Source: UBA1479 sp002706405 (lineage in GTDB: Bacteria; Pseudomonadota; Alphaproteobacteria; Rhodospirillales; Casp-alpha2). From it: DNA of 64,000 bases. The position numbers and the translations under genes are program-made. The notes below the pieces were generated by a model that had not been told where the DNA came from, did not search any database, and was given only the letters and a program-made list of their open reading frames with translations. The first letter of the stretch is position 1. Each line of letters opens with the position of its first letter. Positions 8,458 through 16,547 of the stretch are shown here, piece after piece. Where the stretch lies: assembly GCA_963972255.1 (NCBI GenBank), contig CAXATO010000001.1, positions 310,001-374,000 of the forward strand, given 5' to 3'.

Positions 8458-9495
8458 ATGGCCGGGAATTGGCGCGGTATGGGACAAGCGGCAGCGGCGG
8501 TCGTGCTGCTGTGGACGCTGGCCGCTTGCGGTGCCGCCGAATGGCCGCCGCGCGGAGAGGCGACAGGGGCGGCGCCCCGTGGGCAGGTCCAGGCGCGGGC
8601 CGCAGACAGCGGCGACAGCCGGCGGCGCGACGGCGGCGACCTGACGTTCATCGGCGCCTCGGCCGTGCGGGTCGGGCCCGGAGACACGCTCTACGCCATT
8701 TCGCGCCGACACCGGGTCGGCCTGCGCGCCCTGATCGAGGCCAACGGCCTGGAGCCCCCCTTTATCCTGCACGTCAATCAGCGCCTGGTCCTGCCGCGTG
8801 GGCGCCAGCACAGGGTGTCGGCCGGGGAAACGGTCTATGCCATCGCCCAGAAATACGACGTGGAGCCCAACGAACTGGCCCGCATCAACGGCATCCGTCC
8901 GCCCTATACCATCCGCGTGGGCGAGGATCTGCTGATCCCGACCGGTACCCTGCAATCGGTGAAAGCCCCGCGCCGCCCCGAGCCGGACCAGGCGGCGGCG
9001 CCCCGGACCCGCCCGCCGTCTTCCGTGCAAGCGGCGGGCCCGCAACGGCCCAAGTCGTCCGTGCAATCGGCAAGGACCGCCCTGCCGGGGCCGCCCAAGC
9101 GCAGCGGCAGGGGGTTTTTCTGGCCCGTATCGGGGGGAAAGGTGATCTCGCGCTACGGGGTCAAGCAGAGCGGCCTGCGCAATGACGGCATCAACATCAG
9201 GGCGCCCCGGGGGACGCCCGTGCTGGCCACGGAAAACGGCGTCGTCGCCTATGTGGGGAACGAACTGCGCGGGTTCGGCAACCTGGTCCTGATCAAGCAT
9301 GACGGCGGCTGGATTTCTGCCTATGCCCATACGGACCAGCTGGCCGTGGCCAAGGGCGACCGGGTGCGCCGGGGCCAGAAGATCGCGACGGTGGGGGACA
9401 CGGGCGGGGTGTCGGAACCGCAGCTCCATTTCGAGCTGCGCAAGAACAAGCGCGCGGTCAATCCGCAGCAGTTCCTGTCGTCAAAGGCGACGTAA
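8458..9495 (+). CDS. NlpD-like lipoprotein: two LysM domains and a degenerate LytM (M23) domain
   Basis: Likely outer-membrane lipoprotein that regulates cell-wall amidases at division. A signal peptide ends in the lipobox LAAC (Cys24 from ATG 8458). Two LysM repeats follow (VGPGDTLYAISRRH and VSAGETVYAIAQKY), then a Pro-rich linker and a C-terminal LytM domain. The zinc-binding HxGxD is replaced by RNDGIN and the HxH motif reads QLH, so the domain probably lacks peptidase activity, as in NlpD/EnvC activators. I prefer ATG 8458 because GAGGA lies 6 bases upstream; GTG 8434 and ATG 8446 are in-frame alternatives without a good ribosome site. Last gene of the surE-pcm group. Confidence 0.87.
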   Translation: MAGNWRGMGQAAAAVVLLWTLAACGAAEWPPRGEATGAAPRGQVQARAADSGDSRRRDGGDLTFIGASAVRVGPGDTLYAISRRHRVGLRALIEANGLEPPFILHVNQRLVLPRGRQHRVSAGETVYAIAQKYDVEPNELARINGIRPPYTIRVGEDLLIPTGTLQSVKAPRRPEPDQAAAPRTRPPSSVQAAGPQRPKSSVQSARTALPGPPKRSGRGFFWPVSGGKVISRYGVKQSGLRNDGINIRAPRGTPVLATENGVVAYVGNELRGFGNLVLIKHDGGWISAYAHTDQLAVAKGDRVRRGQKIATVGDTGGVSEPQLHFELRKNKRAVNPQQFLSSKAT

Positions 9496-9497
9496 GC

Positions 9498-9689
9498 TCA
9501 GGATTCGATCTTGCGCTTGGCCTGCGCCAGAAGTTCGCGGGCCATGACTTCCTGGCCTTTTTCGGCCGCCAGCCAAGCCTGCTCGATCATATGTTTGACG
9601 GACGGTGGCAGGTCCGCGACATCGTGGGCCATCTTCTTCAGCCGCGCGATACCGGTTCGCCAGTCTTCATCGTCTGACTGCGCCACCAT
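9498..9689 (-). CDS. Small conserved-type hypothetical protein (63 aa)
   Basis: Minus-strand gene just after the NlpD-like gene (convergent, 2 bases apart). The product begins MVAQSDDEDWRTGIARLKKMA and looks soluble and all-helical, with a tail AREILLAQAKRKIES-type helix. I chose the ATG at 9689 instead of 9740 because the upstream 17 residues are unlike the rest and the shorter form starts with a polar helix. No function can be assigned. It is separated from the minus-strand DUF815 gene by about 125 bases. Confidence 0.55.
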   Translation of the reverse strand: MVAQSDDEDWRTGIARLKKMAHDVADLPPSVKHMIEQAWLAAEKGQEVMARELLAQAKRKIES

Positions 9690-9800
9690 GACACGTATTC
9701 CCCATTCCCAAGCGACGGCTAAACATACCACAAATGGCATGCACGGCCAGTTTCCGCATTCAATGAATACGGTAATGTGCTTACAGGGACGTGACAGGAT

Positions 9801-9816
9801 GGCGCCTTTCGGCGCC
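9801..9816 (-). terminator. Short GC hairpin at the end of the DUF815 gene
   Basis: GGCGCC-GAAA-GGCGCC when read on the minus strand: a 6-bp stem with a GNRA tetraloop, touching the stop codon of the DUF815 gene. No T-tract follows, so it may be an mRNA 3' stabiliser instead of an intrinsic terminator. Confidence 0.3.
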
Positions 9817-10673
9817 TATTCCAGGTTTTTACCCAGGCGACCGGCCAGATTCTGAATGTATTGCCAGGCGACGCGGCCGGAACGCGACCCGCGGGTCACG
9901 GCCCATTCATTGGCTTCGCGGCGCAGGTCGACATCGGGGCCGTCCAGGCCGTAGCGCTTGGCATAGCCTTCGACGATCTGGAAATAGGTCTGCTGGTCCA
10001 GGTTGTGGAAGCCCAGCCACAGGCCGAAACGATCCGACAGGGAGACTTTCTCCTCGACCGCTTCGCCCGGATTGATGGCGGTGGACCGTTCGTTCTCGAT
10101 CATGTCGCGGGAAATCAGGTGGCGGCGGTTGGACGTGGCGTAGAACAGCACGTTCTCGGGCCGTCCTTCGATGCCGCCGTCAAGCACGGCCTTGAGGGAT
10201 TTGTAGGACGTATCATCGGTATCGAAGCTGAGATCGTCACAGAACACCAGGCAGCGCCGTCCGCCGGCGCGCAGCACCGTCAACAGGGCGGGCAGGGAGG
10301 GAATGTCTTCGCGGTGGATTTCCACCAGCACCAAAGAGCCCGGCTGCGCCGCGTTGATTTCCGCGTGCAGCGCCTTGACCAGCGAGCTTTTCCCCGTGCC
10401 GCGGGCTCCCCACAGCAGGGCGTTGTTGGCGGGCAGGCCCTTGGCGAAGCGCTGGGTGTTGTCCATCAACTGCTGAACCTGCATGTCGATGCCGCACAAC
10501 AGGCCGATTTCCACGCGGTTGACCTTGGGCACCGGCTCCAGCCAGGAGGTGTCGGCGTGCCAGACATAGGCGTCGGCAACGGTCATGTCGTTTTCAGGGA
10601 CGGGCGGGGGTGCGAGACGGTCCAGCGCGTCGGCGATGCGGTCGAGAACCTTGTACATATCGATGTCAGTCAT
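9816..10673 (-). CDS. DUF815 family AAA+ ATPase
   Basis: Predicted cytoplasmic P-loop ATPase of 285 residues, a full-length member of the DUF815 family often found next to yajC in alphaproteobacteria. Walker A is WGARGTGKSSL, and the Walker B-like element is CLVFCDDLSFD; the segment FYATSNRRHLI resembles sensor 1. The ATP-binding fold is directly readable, but no substrate or process is established for the family. Transcribed divergently from yajC. Confidence 0.85.
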   Translation of the reverse strand: MTDIDMYKVLDRIADALDRLAPPPVPENDMTVADAYVWHADTSWLEPVPKVNRVEIGLLCGIDMQVQQLMDNTQRFAKGLPANNALLWGARGTGKSSLVKALHAEINAAQPGSLVLVEIHREDIPSLPALLTVLRAGGRRCLVFCDDLSFDTDDTSYKSLKAVLDGGIEGRPENVLFYATSNRRHLISRDMIENERSTAINPGEAVEEKVSLSDRFGLWLGFHNLDQQTYFQIVEGYAKRYGLDGPDVDLRREANEWAVTRGSRSGRVAWQYIQNLAGRLGKNLE

Positions 10674-10732
10674 GGCGGCGGAAATTAAGGCGATGGGAGC
10701 ATGGCGTCAATCGTCTGTATCTCGCCGCCGAT

Positions 10733-10787
10733 AACCGGCAAAATTTCGCCGGTTTGCGTTTGCATCGCGCGGTCTTGCGGTTATAGT
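10733..10787 (+). promoter_or_regulatory. Candidate yajC-secDF promoter and upstream inverted repeat
   Basis: TTGCAT (10760-10765) and TATAGT (10782-10787) are separated by 16 bases and resemble a sigma-70 promoter oriented toward yajC. Immediately upstream is an inverted repeat, AACCGGC (10733-10739) and GCCGGTT (10748-10754), in the spacer between the divergent DUF815 and yajC genes. Inferred from sequence only. Confidence 0.4.
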
Positions 10788-10872
10788 CCCGCGCACCCAA
10801 ATAAGACGACCGGCTTTCGGCTATCTAAGAACCGCCCCCGACGGTAAATGCGGGGGGAATGAGGAGATAAGC

Positions 10873-11304
10873 ATGTTGATTTCGCCCGCGTATGCCCAGG
10901 CCGCCGGTGGCGGCGGTGGTGGCGGCATTGAGGCGTTCCTGCCCCTGATCCTGATCTTTGTGATCTTCTACTTCCTGCTCATTCGTCCGCAGCAGAAGAA
11001 GATGAAGGAACACAAGGCCATGCTGGAAGCCGTGCGGCGCGGTGACAAGGTCGTCACCGGCGGCGGCATCATGGGCACGGTGACCAAGGTCGGCGAGGGC
11101 GACGAAGTCGTCGTCGAGATCGCCGAAGGCATCAAGGTTAAGGTCCGCAAGAGCACGCTGGCCTCGGTTGAGGTCAAACCCGAGCCCCAGAGCGACTCCG
11201 GCAAAAAGGCCGACAAGGGCGATGCCGCCAACGACGAAGGCGCCGCCAAGAAAAAGCCGGGTGGCCTGCGTGGGCTGCTGGGCGGCGGCAAGAAGGACGG
11301 CTGA
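10873..11304 (+). CDS. yajC: Preprotein translocase accessory subunit YajC
   Basis: Single-span inner-membrane protein associated with SecDF; 143 residues, longer than E. coli YajC because of a Lys/Ala/Gly-rich C-terminal tail of about 40 residues. The membrane segment FLPLILIFVIFYFLLIRPQQKKMKEH with its RPQQKKxKE flank is the family signature, followed by GDKVVTGGGIMG. First gene of yajC-secD-secF. Confidence 0.95.
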   Translation: MLISPAYAQAAGGGGGGGIEAFLPLILIFVIFYFLLIRPQQKKMKEHKAMLEAVRRGDKVVTGGGIMGTVTKVGEGDEVVVEIAEGIKVKVRKSTLASVEVKPEPQSDSGKKADKGDAANDEGAAKKKPGGLRGLLGGGKKDG

Positions 11305-11362
11305 CCCCTTGCCCTTTCGCGCTGTGATCCGACCCACCCCTGACGTGTCCGGTTAATTACCC

Positions 11363-12946
11363 ATGGTTTATTTCGCCAAGTGGAAAGTTGCGTTGGTGCT
11401 GGTGGTCTGCCTGCTGGGCTTGGCCTATGCCGTACCGAACTTCCTGCCCAAATCGCTGACGGAATCGTTGCCGGGCTGGCTGCCGAGCCAGCAGGTGAAC
11501 CTGGGGCTGGATTTGCAGGGCGGCTCGCACCTGCTGCTGGAGGTCGAGGTCGACGAAGTCGTAAAGCAGTACGTTGAAGGCATCGCCGAAAGTGCTCGCG
11601 CCGAGCTGCGCACCGCGCGTATCCGCGCCCGCGCCCTGGGTGTCGACGGCAATACGGTGGTCGTCACCATCGCCAAGGCGGATGAGGTCGAGAAGGCGCG
11701 CAATCTTCTGACGCCGATCGAACCGGGCGCTCAGGTCTCCGTCGACGGGGAGCGCATCACCATCACGCCCCTGGAGCAGACGTTGTTGGAGCGGCGCTCG
11801 TCCGCCCTGCAGCAGTCCGTGGAAATCCTGCGCCGCCGTATCGACGAAACGGGCACGCGAGAGCCCACCATTCAGCGCCAGGGCGATAACCGGGTGCTGG
11901 TCCAGGTGCCCGGCCTGAAGGATCCGGAACGCCTGAAGGCGATCATCGGCAAGACGGCCAAGCTGACGTTCCAACTGGTCGATATGGAAAATTCCGTGGC
12001 CGAGGCCATTGAACGTGGCCGCGTCCCGCCGGGCAGTGTGCTGTTGCAGGCGACCGAGGAAGACCGCGCCGTCGGGCGACAGGACGCCTATCTGGTCAAG
12101 CGCCGGGTGCTGGTGTCGGGCGAGGACCTGGTCGACGCCCATCAGAGCTTCGAACAGCGCACCAACCAGCCGGTTGTCGGCTTCCGCCTCAATGCGCGCG
12201 GCGCCAAGAAATTCGGCGACGTGACGACCAAGAACGTGGGCCGGCCCTTCGCCATCGTGCTGGACAACAAGGTCATCAGCGCACCGGTGATCCGCGAGCC
12301 GATCATCACCGGCAGCGGCCAGATTTCCGGTTCGTTCACCGTGCAGTCGGCGCAAGATTTGGCGCTTTTGCTGCGTGCGGGCGCCCTGCCGGCGCCGATT
12401 TCGATCCTTGAGGAACGCACGGTCGGCGCCAGCCTGGGGGCGGACAGTATCTCCGCCGGGGAAACCGCCTGCATCGTCGGCATGATCGCCGTGATCGTCT
12501 TCATGGTCATCGCCTATGGCAAGTTTGGGGTGATGGCCAACGTGGCGTTGATCTTCAACTTGTTACTGATTTTGGCCGTTCTGTCGGTCATTCAGGCGAC
12601 GTTGACGCTGCCCGGCATCGCCGGGATCGTGCTGACCGTCGGCATGGCGGTCGATGCCAACGTGCTGATATTCGAGCGCATCCGCGAGGAAGTGCGCGCG
12701 GGGCGCACCCCGATCAGCGCCATCGACGCCGGCTATAGCCGCGCCTTGACCACAATCGTGGATGCCAACGTGACCACGCTGATCGCCGCCGTCCTGCTGT
12801 ACGCCTTCGGATCGGGGCCGGTGCGCGGGTTCGCGGTGACGCTTGCCGTCGGTATCGCAACATCGATGTTCACCGCGATCATGTTGACCCGCCTTCTGGT
12901 CGTTGCCTGGCTGCGTCGTACGCGGCCGCAGGAACTGCCGGTCTAG
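11363..12946 (+). CDS. secD: Protein translocase subunit SecD
   Basis: RND-family membrane protein that uses the proton motive force to complete Sec translocation; 527 residues. One N-terminal helix, then the LGLDLQGGSHLLLEV motif, a large periplasmic P1 domain with RRRIDETGTREPTIQRQG, and five C-terminal helices including the GMAVDANVLIFERIREE signature of TM4. Separated from secF by 21 bases. Confidence 0.96.
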   Translation: MVYFAKWKVALVLVVCLLGLAYAVPNFLPKSLTESLPGWLPSQQVNLGLDLQGGSHLLLEVEVDEVVKQYVEGIAESARAELRTARIRARALGVDGNTVVVTIAKADEVEKARNLLTPIEPGAQVSVDGERITITPLEQTLLERRSSALQQSVEILRRRIDETGTREPTIQRQGDNRVLVQVPGLKDPERLKAIIGKTAKLTFQLVDMENSVAEAIERGRVPPGSVLLQATEEDRAVGRQDAYLVKRRVLVSGEDLVDAHQSFEQRTNQPVVGFRLNARGAKKFGDVTTKNVGRPFAIVLDNKVISAPVIREPIITGSGQISGSFTVQSAQDLALLLRAGALPAPISILEERTVGASLGADSISAGETACIVGMIAVIVFMVIAYGKFGVMANVALIFNLLLILAVLSVIQATLTLPGIAGIVLTVGMAVDANVLIFERIREEVRAGRTPISAIDAGYSRALTTIVDANVTTLIAAVLLYAFGSGPVRGFAVTLAVGIATSMFTAIMLTRLLVVAWLRRTRPQELPV

Positions 12947-12967
12947 GTGCCGGGGAGAATTTAGATC

Positions 12968-13903
12968 ATGCGCCTGCTCAAGCTTGTCCCTGACGACGTC
13001 AACATTCCTTTCATGCCGTTCCGCAAGGTGTTCATGACGATCTCCGTCGTGGCCGTCGTGCTGTCCCTGGCCATGGTGTTCGTCAAAGGCATGAATTTCG
13101 GCATCGATTTCCAGGGCGGCATCCTGATCGAGGTCCGCATGCCGCAGGCCGCCGACCTGGGCCAGATGCGCGGACAGTTGGGCGCGCTCGGTCTGGGCGA
13201 GGTCAGTCTGCAGGAATTCGGAAATCCGGCCGATGTATTGATCCGCATCGGCGCCCAGGACGGCGACGCTGCGGCACAACAGGTCGCGATCGAAGCGGTG
13301 AAAAGCGCGCTGGGGGCCGGTGTCGACTATCGCCGCGTGGAATTCGTCGGACCCAAGGTGTCGTCGGAACTGTTGCTCGACGGTGTACTGGCCGTGGCCG
13401 TGGCGATCATCGCCATGCTGATCTATATCTGGCTGCGCTTTGAGTGGCAGTTCGGCTTGGGCGCCGTCGTCGCGCTGAGCCATGACATTTTCATCACCCT
13501 CGGCGTTTTTTCGCTGCTTGAACTGGAATTCAACCTGTCGACGGTCGCCGCCGTGCTGACCATCGCGGGGTACTCCATCAACGACACGGTGGTCGTGTTC
13601 GACCGCATCCGCGAGGATCTGCGCAAGTACAAGACCAAGCCGATTCCGGATCTGCTCAACGACGCGATCAACCTGACCCTGTCCCGCACCCTGATGACGT
13701 CCCTGACCACCCTGGTCGCGCTGCTGGCGTTGTTCTTCCTGGGTGGGGAGGTGATCCGTGACTTCTCCTTCGCGATGATCTTCGGCATTGCGGTCGGCAC
13801 CTATTCGTCGATCTGCGTCGCCGCGCCGCTGCTGCTCTATACCAACGTGGCCGCCCGCGCCCGCGGGACCGGCGAGGGTACGGAGGCGGCGGAAACGCCG
13901 TAA
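12968..13903 (+). CDS. secF: Protein translocase subunit SecF
   Basis: Partner of SecD; 311 residues with six predicted membrane helices. The motif FGIDFQGGILIEV follows the first helix, and GYSINDTVVVFDRIRE is the TM4 signature. Cotranscribed with yajC-secD and followed 14 bases later by the Mth938-domain gene. Confidence 0.96.
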   Translation: MRLLKLVPDDVNIPFMPFRKVFMTISVVAVVLSLAMVFVKGMNFGIDFQGGILIEVRMPQAADLGQMRGQLGALGLGEVSLQEFGNPADVLIRIGAQDGDAAAQQVAIEAVKSALGAGVDYRRVEFVGPKVSSELLLDGVLAVAVAIIAMLIYIWLRFEWQFGLGAVVALSHDIFITLGVFSLLELEFNLSTVAAVLTIAGYSINDTVVVFDRIREDLRKYKTKPIPDLLNDAINLTLSRTLMTSLTTLVALLALFFLGGEVIRDFSFAMIFGIAVGTYSSICVAAPLLLYTNVAARARGTGEGTEAAETP

Positions 13904-13917
13904 GCAAGACCTGACCC

Positions 13918-14316
13918 ATGCCCGGACTTGACGTCACGCCCCTTGTTCCCGCCGGCCGGAAGATCATCCAGGCCTATGGGGACGGGCGGTTCCGGGTCGC
14001 CGGTGAGGCGTTTGAAACCTCGATCCTGATTTGGCCCGAGCGCTGCGTGGCCTGGGACGCACAAAGCGTCGCCGACCTGGATGTGGACGCCCTGCACCTG
14101 GCCATGACGGGGCCAGCGGCGCCCGTTCCTCACGCGGAAATTCTCATCATCGGCTGCGGTGCGACGTTCGTGGCGCCGCCCAAGGGACTGCGCGAGGACC
14201 TGCGCGCCCGCGGGATTGCCGTTGAATGGATGGATACGGGGGCGGCCTGCCGGACCTTCAACGTGCTTCTGGGCGAAGACCGGCGCACCGCGGGAGCCAT
14301 TTTGGCCGTCGATTGA
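13918..14316 (+). CDS. Mth938-like domain protein (DUF498/NDUFAF3 family)
   Basis: 132-residue soluble protein of the Mth938/NDUFAF3 fold. Typical segments are FETSILIWP near residue 35, HAEILIIGCGATF in the middle and GIAVEWMDTGAACRTFNVLLGEDR near the end, matching the usual VEVMDTxAACRTYNVLxxEGR pattern of the family. The eukaryotic homologue NDUFAF3 assists complex I assembly; the bacterial role is not established. It follows secF closely, a common alphaproteobacterial arrangement, and an NDUFAF6-like gene lies about 2 kb downstream. Confidence 0.9.
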   Translation: MPGLDVTPLVPAGRKIIQAYGDGRFRVAGEAFETSILIWPERCVAWDAQSVADLDVDALHLAMTGPAAPVPHAEILIIGCGATFVAPPKGLREDLRARGIAVEWMDTGAACRTFNVLLGEDRRTAGAILAVD

Positions 14317-14446
14317 CGCACTGCAGCACCACTTCCCTTTTTACGCCGTTTTCTGTATGGTTAAGGCCTTCCAGAAGGATTATCCGACTCCCAGAACGGG
14401 AAAACGATCCAGAAGGACTGCTCCATTACGGAGCCGTGCAAAGAAA

Positions 14447-15142
14447 ATGACAGACGTATCCAAAGTGGGGGGCGTGACCTCCCAGTTCGTAAACCGTCCT
14501 ATCCCCCCCTCGAAAAGCACCGAAAAATCGGCGGCGACCGGCGACGATGCCAAAGCCGGCGAAGCCAAGGGTGCGCCCGCAACCTTCAACCTGCCCAGCG
14601 CGATTTCCGGTGGGGAGACAAAGGAGGTTTCGGCGGCGGAGGCGCTTGAGACGGTGTTCGCCAGCCTGAGCAAGGCATTCTCAGAGGCCGAAGACACGCC
14701 TCCGGGATCCGGTGCCGCGCTCGAAGCCCTGCTGTCCGACCTCAAGGTCGCGGCTCCTTTCCTTGACCGTGTATTGGCGGCCCGCAAAAGCGAGCTGACC
14801 GCTGCCGGTGATACGGAAGGGCTGAAGACCCTGGACTCGACCCTCGCCGAGGCCGAGGCAACGCTTGCCGACGCCCGGACCCAACTCGAGGGCGTGGCCG
14901 GTGATGTGCCGGATGAAGAGGTGGTCGAAGACCCGGCGGTGACGGCGGCGCTGAATGCCATTCTTGGCGAGGGACGGGACATTCCCGCGTTCTCCGCCGA
15001 CGAAGTGCATGAAGGCCGTAAGGAATTCGTCGCCCTAGTGTTCGACGACATCGCCGATTCCATCGGCCGCCACCGAAACACAGGTCTGCAGACGGCGTCC
15101 TATACGCTGAATGCCCTTGGCGGCGCAAACCTGACGGCCTAA
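14447..15142 (+). CDS. Hypothetical protein (231 aa), Ala/Glu-rich
   Basis: No recognised family. The product starts MTDVSKVGGVTSQF, has a polar, probably disordered first 60 residues, then helical Ala/Glu/Leu-rich segments (about 70-165) with coiled-coil character, and a C-terminal helix region VALVFDDIADSIGRHRN. No signal peptide or membrane helix is visible. The reading frame is open from 14159, but the upstream part overlaps the previous gene in another frame; ATG 14447 is preferred and ATG 14357 is the alternative. A GC-rich hairpin follows the stop. Confidence 0.7.
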   Translation: MTDVSKVGGVTSQFVNRPIPPSKSTEKSAATGDDAKAGEAKGAPATFNLPSAISGGETKEVSAAEALETVFASLSKAFSEAEDTPPGSGAALEALLSDLKVAAPFLDRVLAARKSELTAAGDTEGLKTLDSTLAEAEATLADARTQLEGVAGDVPDEEVVEDPAVTAALNAILGEGRDIPAFSADEVHEGRKEFVALVFDDIADSIGRHRNTGLQTASYTLNALGGANLTA

Positions 15143-15172
15143 CCGGCAAACGATCTCGTTTGTTGATCGCGA

Positions 15173-15191
15173 CCGCACCCCTTGGGTGCGG
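15173..15191 (+). terminator. GC-rich hairpin after the 231-aa hypothetical gene
   Basis: CCGCACCC (15173-15180), loop CTT, GGGTGCGG (15184-15191): a perfect 8-bp stem 31 bases after the stop. Only a short T-run follows, so termination is plausible but not certain. Confidence 0.4.
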
Positions 15192-15275
15192 AGCGATTTC
15201 GCGCGTCCGGGGGATGGGATGGCACGTGGTCAGCATTTAGCCAAGAACGGACTAGCTACCAGAAGGGGTGAGTAT

Positions 15276-15596
15276 TTAAACGCCGTCTGGTCGGCTCCAT
15301 TCTGTGTCATCCGACAGGTGATCTACAAGTCGCTCAACAACAATTGCAAGAAGAATAGCAATCGCTCCAGGGAGAATGATGGCAGAAAAAATAGGCATCT
15401 CGCCATCCCCAACTAAGCTTTTGATATGGTCGAACAAAAATAAATGCCACCCGCAAAATGTAAAAAATATAATTACAGATGCGATGAGACTTGCGACTTT
15501 TTCTTTTTTAGACTTTTCGGGCACCTGATTATCGTCAATTTTAAACAAAGATAGCTTCTTGAAAAATCCAAAACTTTCCACGAATACCCTAAGCAT
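15276..15596 (-). CDS. Small two-helix membrane protein in an AT-rich patch (106 aa)
   Basis: Hypothetical protein with a Lys-rich N-terminal cytoplasmic part (about residues 1-33), a first membrane segment near residues 35-55, a short loop with a Gly-Asp pair, a second near residues 70-88, and a polar C-terminus ending SRPDGV. Codon use is clearly AT-richer than all neighbours, with many AAA, ATA and TTT codons, which suggests recent acquisition. No family recognised. The opposite-strand ORF covering the same bases is polar and less protein-like. Coding status is inferred from the hydrophobic pattern. Confidence 0.5.
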   Translation of the reverse strand: MLRVFVESFGFFKKLSLFKIDDNQVPEKSKKEKVASLIASVIIFFTFCGWHLFLFDHIKSLVGDGEMPIFSAIILPGAIAILLAIVVERLVDHLSDDTEWSRPDGV

Positions 15597-15664
15597 AATT
15601 GAATTAATTGGTTCGATCTATGGCCGCTTTGGGTCAATTTCAGACGGCTCAGACCAAAAGAAAA

Positions 15665-15697
15665 CGGGGCTGCCAATGGCAGCCCCGCTTCACGTCG
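15665..15697 (-). terminator. Intrinsic terminator of the 15714-16319 minus-strand gene
   Basis: A perfect 10-bp stem, CGGGGCTGCC (15665-15674) and GGCAGCCCCG (15678-15687), with a 3-base loop. On the minus strand it is followed by TTTTCTTTT (15653-15664 complement), about 27 bases after the stop of the membrane-protein gene. Confidence 0.75.
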
Positions 15698-15713
15698 GTA
15701 GTCTATTTTCGGC

Positions 15714-16319
15714 TTAGAACACGTTCTGCGCCGACACCATGGCATAGAGCATGGGGATCGAAAGCAGCGTGTTGGTGCGCGAGAACAGCATGGCTGTGCG
15801 TCCCGCTGCGGCCTTTTCGTCGGCCGTGGCATCGACGATGCCCAGCGCCTTCTTCTGGTTCGGCCAGATCACGAACCACACGTTGAACCACATGATGATG
15901 CCGAGCCACATGCCGATGCCGATGGCGGTCGACTTGGCGACCCCACCCTGCAGACCCAGGGTCATGGCATCCACCAGGTAGCCGTTCATGCCGGCCAGGA
16001 TCAGGCCGGTGACGATGGTCGCCATGGCGCCCCAGCGGAACCAGAACAGGGCCGCCGGTGCGATGACCTTGCCGATGGCCGGCTTCTGTTCGTCCGGAAT
16101 TTTGCCCATGTTCGGGATCTGGACGAAGTTGAAGTACCACAACAGACCGATCCACATCACGCCGGACAGCACGTGCAGCCAGCGGAACAGGAACGCGAAC
16201 CAGGCATGTCCGCCCGGCTGACCTTCGCCGGTCAATGCCGTGACGGCGAGAACCATAAGAATGGTGAGAATGAAACCGGCGATCACCGTGTTTCGTAAGC
16301 TTGACAGGATAGCGGCCAT
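15714..16319 (-). CDS. Urate-oxidase N-terminal-domain-like membrane protein (DUF989)
   Basis: Inner-membrane protein of 201 residues with about five hydrophobic helices. The segments FAFLFRWLHVLSGVMWIGLLWYFNFVQIP and GIGMWLGIIMWFNVWFVIWPNQKKAL match the membrane part of PuuD-type urate hydroxylases (DUF989). Full-length PuuD is about 400 residues and carries a C-terminal cytochrome c domain, which is absent here, so uric acid oxidation should not be assumed. His residues in the helices could bind haem. ATG 16319 has a good AGGAGGG site upstream; the longer in-frame ORF begins in non-conserved sequence. No purine catabolism genes lie nearby. Confidence 0.75.
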   Translation of the reverse strand: MAAILSSLRNTVIAGFILTILMVLAVTALTGEGQPGGHAWFAFLFRWLHVLSGVMWIGLLWYFNFVQIPNMGKIPDEQKPAIGKVIAPAALFWFRWGAMATIVTGLILAGMNGYLVDAMTLGLQGGVAKSTAIGIGMWLGIIMWFNVWFVIWPNQKKALGIVDATADEKAAAGRTAMLFSRTNTLLSIPMLYAMVSAQNVF

Positions 16320-16547
16320 TGTCCGATCCCTCCTTCGACTTGTTTGTCTATTAACCCCAAAAAAACCCGGCGGTCGGGCTGAAAGCCCCAATAAACCCGC
16401 CCGCATGTCACGGAATATAAAGCCTGACAGGGTTCCATCAATGATATTCCTCGTTCTCAATTCCGATAACGGGCATATATCAAGGCGCACCGCGCCCTGC
16501 GCGGCCCATCCCACAACGCCCGGAAACGGGAGAGATTCACGTTCATC

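Noticed and set aside
9498..9740. Longer start (9740) for the 63-aa hypothetical
   Set aside because: The extra N-terminal residues look like translated spacer; the start at 9689 gives a coherent polar helix.
15186..15416. Plus-strand ORF across the AT-rich patch
   Set aside because: Polar, low-complexity product without a ribosome site; the opposite strand encodes a plausible membrane protein.
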